This document shows positions 7,470 to 12,381 of a stretch of 12,381 nucleotides of DNA, one piece after another; position 1 is the first letter of the stretch; every line of letters starts with the position of its first letter. The position numbers and the translations under genes were made by a program. The notes beneath the pieces were generated by a model. The model searched no databases, was not told the DNA's origin, and saw nothing but the letters and a program-made list of their open reading frames with translations. The DNA is from JAEMQF01 sp031419715 (GTDB lineage: Bacteria; Pseudomonadota; Gammaproteobacteria; Burkholderiales; Burkholderiaceae_C). The stretch covers positions 1 to 12,381 of the forward strand of contig JANOLJ010000057.1 of NCBI GenBank assembly GCA_031419715.1, given 5' to 3'.

Positions 7470-7476
7470 ACCTCCG
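7470..7476 (-). promoter_or_regulatory. Ribosome-binding site of the receiver gene
   Basis: CGGAGGT on the minus strand, six bases before ATG 7463, inside the 17-base gap after the kinase stop. It fixes the start of the receiver and shows that the gene is translated independently of the kinase. Confidence 0.75.
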
Positions 7477-7480
7477 TCGC

Positions 7481-9994
<2,514 letters not shown>

Positions 9995-10183
9995 TGAGTG
10001 ATGCGGCGTGGCAAAGGCTCGCGAGTTCGGGCAAGCATCGCCTATGGAGCCACCCCACCATCGGCGGAATAGCAGCGCATTCTTCGTCCTAATGCACGCA
10101 TGCCGCGCGCCGAGATCAGCCCCCACCCTGGCCCCGGCCCTGGCGTTTCGGGCCAAGCTGTCAGGGCGGTAGGCGCGCGCCCC
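9995..10183 (-). other. Intergenic region between glgC and the six-TM kinase
   Basis: 189 bases without a supportable gene. It holds a G/C-rich stretch with a weak 5-bp hairpin (10136-10154, loop of nine) and a GGCGCGCGCC self-complementary run near 10170-10179. Neither is followed by a U-tract, so no intrinsic terminator for glgC can be called. No convincing promoter boxes for the kinase were found. The spacing suggests that the signalling genes are transcribed separately from glgC. Confidence 0.4.
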
Positions 10184-11530
10184 TCACTGCAACGACTGCG
10201 CGTCGCTCAGCGAATGGCAGCCCTGGCCCAGCATGTCGGGCGTGATCAGCGTGATGCCGCGCTGCGTGACGTGAAAGCGCGTCGCGTCGTGGGCGGGGTT
10301 CATGCCGGCGGCAAAGCCATCGGGCAGCTTGCAGCCCTTGTCGACGACGCAGCGGCGCAACGTGACGCCGCGGCCGATGTTCACATTGGGCAGGATCACC
10401 GACTCCTCGATCAGGCTGTCTTCCTCGACGCGCACCTTGAAGCCCAGCAGGGAGCGGCGCACGCTGGCGCCGCTGACGATGCAGCCGCTGCAGATCACGG
10501 AATCGGTGGCCAGGCCGCGCCGGCGGGCGTCGTCGAACACGAACTTGGCGGGCGCGAGTTGGCGCTGCAGGCTCAGCACCGGCCAGTCGTCGTCGTACAG
10601 ATTGAGCTGCGGCTGCACCTCCACCAGGTCCATGTGCGCTTCCCAGTAGGCGTCCACTGTGCCCACGTCGCGCCAATAGGGCGTATCGCCGACCATGTTG
10701 ACGCAGGAGCGCGAGTAGCGGTGCGCGTAGACGCGCGCGCTGTCGAGCACGCGCGGGATCACGTCGTGGCCGAAGTCGTGGCTCGATTGCGCATCGGCCG
10801 CGTCACGGCCGAGCACGTCGTACAGAAAACTCGCCTTGAAGATGTAGATGCCCATGCTCGCTAGCACGCGCCCCGGCTGGCCGGGTATGCATTTGGGCTG
10901 GGCCGGCTTTTCATCAAAAGCGATGACGCGGTCCATCGCATCGACCTGCATCACGCCGAACGCGCTGGCTTCCTCGATCGGCACCTCGATGCAGGAAATC
11001 GTGATGTCGGCGCAGCTCTCGATGTGCTCGGCGAGCATCACGCCGTAGTCCATCTTGTACACATGGTCGCCTGCCAGCACGAGCACGTACTCGGGTTCGG
11101 CTTCACGCAGGATGTCCAGGTTCTGGTACACCGCGTCGGCCGTGCCGCGGTACCAGTCGTCGCCCACGCGCTGCTGCGCCGGCACGACGTCGATGAATTC
11201 ATTCAGCGCCGATTCGAGAAACCCCCAGCCGCGCTCCACATGCGCGATCAGGCTTTGCGCCTTGTACTGCGTGAGCACGCTGACGCGGCGCAATCCGGAG
11301 TTGATGCAGTTGCTGAGCGGAAAGTCGATGATGCGCAGCGTGCCGGCAAACGGCACGGCCGGTTTGGCGCGCCAGTGCGTCAGGTTCATGAGGCGCGTGC
11401 CGCGCCCGCCGGCCAGCACCATCGCATATGTTTTGCGCGACAGGGCGCCGAGAAAGCTTGAGTACGAGCCCGTTGGCGAGCGGTAGGAGGCCACTGCGGC
11501 GTGTGACCGCGCGGTAATCATGTTGCCCAT
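10184..11530 (-). CDS. glgC: Glucose-1-phosphate adenylyltransferase (ADP-glucose pyrophosphorylase)
   Basis: Makes ADP-glucose from ATP and glucose-1-phosphate, the committed step of bacterial glycogen synthesis. 448 residues, against 431 in E. coli, and colinear with it from memory. Motifs: nucleotide loop LAGGRGTRL (39-47), RAKPAVPF (54-61), IIDFPLSNCINSG (67-79), WYRGTADAV (126-134), LAGDHVYKMDY (152-162, catalytic Asp155), VPIEEASAFGVM (183-194), FDEKPAQP (205-212, Lys208 for sugar-phosphate binding), SMGIYIF (225-231) and PYWRDVGTVDAYW (284-296), followed by the left-handed beta-helix region. The ATG at 11530 is chosen because AAGGAGG lies eight bases before it; the frame stays open to 11614 but lacks such a site. 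No glgA, glgB or glgP is in the window. The product is a cytoplasmic enzyme with no evident functional tie to the signalling genes downstream. Confidence 0.97.
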   Translation of the reverse strand: MGNMITARSHAAVASYRSPTGSYSSFLGALSRKTYAMVLAGGRGTRLMNLTHWRAKPAVPFAGTLRIIDFPLSNCINSGLRRVSVLTQYKAQSLIAHVERGWGFLESALNEFIDVVPAQQRVGDDWYRGTADAVYQNLDILREAEPEYVLVLAGDHVYKMDYGVMLAEHIESCADITISCIEVPIEEASAFGVMQVDAMDRVIAFDEKPAQPKCIPGQPGRVLASMGIYIFKASFLYDVLGRDAADAQSSHDFGHDVIPRVLDSARVYAHRYSRSCVNMVGDTPYWRDVGTVDAYWEAHMDLVEVQPQLNLYDDDWPVLSLQRQLAPAKFVFDDARRRGLATDSVICSGCIVSGASVRRSLLGFKVRVEEDSLIEESVILPNVNIGRGVTLRRCVVDKGCKLPDGFAAGMNPAHDATRFHVTQRGITLITPDMLGQGCHSLSDAQSLQ

Positions 11531-11538
11531 CGCTGCTG

Positions 11539-11545
11539 CCTCCTT
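11539..11545 (-). promoter_or_regulatory. Strong ribosome-binding site that sets the glgC start
   Basis: AAGGAGG on the minus strand, with eight bases between it and ATG 11530. It decides against the upstream in-frame ATG at 11614, which would add 28 residues not expected in GlgC. Confidence 0.85.
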
Positions 11546-11820
11546 CAGTTGCGCTTCAAGGAACTTCCGAGAGGGCGCAGTCTGCGCGGCCAAATCAAAA
11601 CCTGAGGGTTGCAAGGCGTAAGAGTTGTGCCATTGGCGGCACTTTTACACATCAAGTCAATGCAATAACCCTGATGCCCTTACCCATGATCGAACAGGGG
11701 TTCATTGCGTTGCGAGGGCAGCGCGGAAGTTTGGAGCGGAACCGCACCATGGCGCTTGCGAAAGATCAGTTCAAGCGCGCCGAGCCGACCCCCTGGCCCA
11801 CCTGCGATGATGCGCGCCGA
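11546..11820. other. Divergent control region between glgC and the MFS transporter gene
   Basis: About 275 bases that must hold promoters for both directions. The stretch 11592-11700 is clearly more AT-rich than the flanking genes, as expected for promoters. A TTGACT hexamer is present on the minus strand near 11658-11663 but has no good -10 partner, and GTGCC/GGCAC arms lie at 11627-11642. I can name no promoter with confidence. From 11749 the plus strand is an open frame joined to the transporter gene. Confidence 0.4.
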
Positions 11821-12381
11821 ATGTCCGCACCCGAGCCGACCCCGCCGCACGACGGCACCGCAGCCGCGCCGACGCCCCTGCGCAACCCGGTGTTTCGCAT
11901 GCTGTGGGGGGTGTGGGTCACGGCGAACATCTGCATGTGGATGAATGATGTCGCCGCGGCATGGCTGATGACGACGCTGACCACCTCGCCGGTGATGGTG
12001 GCGTTGGTGGCCAGCGCCGCTTCCATGCCGGTGTTCCTGCTCGGCCTGCCCAGCGGGGCGTTGGCCGACATCGTCGACCGGCGGCGCTTGTTGCTGTTCA
12101 CACAAGTGTGGGTGGCGGTCATCGGCATCATCACCTGCATCGTTGCGTTCGCCGGGGCGATCACGCCGTGGTCGCTGCTGCTGTTGACCTTTGCCAACGG
12201 CATCGGCCTGGCCTTGCGCTGGCCGGCCTATGCCGCGCTGGTGCCGCAGCTCGTGGAGCGGCGCCAGTTGTCCGCGGCGCTGGCGCTGAACGCCATCGCG
12301 ATGAACATCTCGCGCATTTTCGGCCCGGTGCTGGCCGGCGCCGTGATCGCGGTGGCGGGCAGCGCCTATGTGTTCATGCTC
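11821..12381 (+). CDS. MFS transporter, MFS_3/EntS-like exporter family, 5' part (187 codons)
   Basis: The frame is open to the window end and gives the N-terminal part of a major facilitator: a Pro-rich cytoplasmic tail, TM1 ~27-50 (LWGVWVTANICMWMNDVAAA), TM2 ~56-77, the motif-A loop GALADIVDRRRL (79-90), TM3 ~91-111, TM4 ~116-135 and TM5 beginning ~160. The segment VPQLVERRQLSAALALNAIA (141-160) followed by SRIFGPVLAG (164-173) is typical of the MFS_3 group, which includes enterobactin exporter EntS and many uncharacterised exporters. The substrate cannot be told. The start is uncertain: ATG 11821 and in-frame ATG 11749 are both open and neither has a good ribosome-binding site; the longer form would add 24 residues containing a second EPTP motif. 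It is transcribed away from glgC. Confidence 0.85.
   Translation, partial: MSAPEPTPPHDGTAAAPTPLRNPVFRMLWGVWVTANICMWMNDVAAAWLMTTLTTSPVMVALVASAASMPVFLLGLPSGALADIVDRRRLLLFTQVWVAVIGIITCIVAFAGAITPWSLLLLTFANGIGLALRWPAYAALVPQLVERRQLSAALALNAIAMNISRIFGPVLAGAVIAVAGSAYVFML

Noticed and set aside
9995..10156. TTG-initiated extension of the six-TM kinase by 54 residues.
   Set aside because: It has no ribosome-binding site and unremarkable composition, and the ATG at 9994 precedes the hydrophobic domain at a normal distance.
11618..11632. Near match to a sigma-54 promoter upstream of glgC (TGGCAC, five bases, TTAC, minus strand).
   Set aside because: The -24 part is perfect and the spacing fits, but the -12 GC is AC. 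That base is nearly invariant, so the match is not sufficient.
11680..12203. Open frames on the minus strand opposite the MFS gene.
   Set aside because: They are antisense to a plus-strand frame with clear membrane helices and MFS motif A, and their products show no recognisable domain.

Overview
The window is high-GC bacterial DNA with G/C-rich third codon positions, short intergenic gaps and ATGA stop/start overlaps. The protein types (a GlgC close to the enterobacterial enzyme, an RpfF-type crotonase, hybrid histidine kinases with C-terminal Hpt domains) fit a proteobacterium. My best guess is a betaproteobacterium of the Burkholderiales; this is inference, because no rRNA or other phylogenetic marker is present.

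Layout. Positions 1-130 hold the 5' end of an insertion sequence: the first 26 codons of a transposase on the minus strand plus a terminal region with a repeated 10-mer. It abuts the stop codon of the last gene of a long minus-strand block. Read in transcription order (right to left), that block is: glgC (ADP-glucose pyrophosphorylase, 11530-10184); a six-TM hybrid histidine kinase with receiver and Hpt domains (9994-7481), RpfC-like in layout; a stand-alone CheY-like receiver (7463-7071); a heme-oxygenase-like diiron oxidase (HDO) family protein (6944-6285); a DSF synthase of the RpfF family (6288-5344); a periplasmic solute-binding protein (5207-4392); and a 1414-residue Cache-PAS-GAF-PAS hybrid kinase with two receivers and an Hpt domain (4395-151). 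On the plus strand, 11821 to the window end is the 5' part of a major facilitator transporter, divergent from glgC.

How the genes may work together. The centre of the window looks like a cell-cell signalling locus of the diffusible signal factor (DSF) type. RpfF, with both expected catalytic glutamates, should make a cis-2-unsaturated fatty acid. The hybrid kinase and single receiver just upstream are natural candidates for sensing and relaying the signal, as RpfC/RpfG do in Xanthomonas, but the receiver has no HD-GYP output domain. The unusual element is the HDO-family protein, whose stop codon overlaps the rpfF start (ATGA). This suggests the two enzymes are made together and that the fatty-acid signal, or its precursor, may be oxidatively modified. 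Downstream, a solute-binding protein and a very large phosphorelay kinase form a second ATGA-coupled pair, which looks like a two-gene relative of BvgS-type sensors. The link between the two halves is inferred from position and shared strand only.
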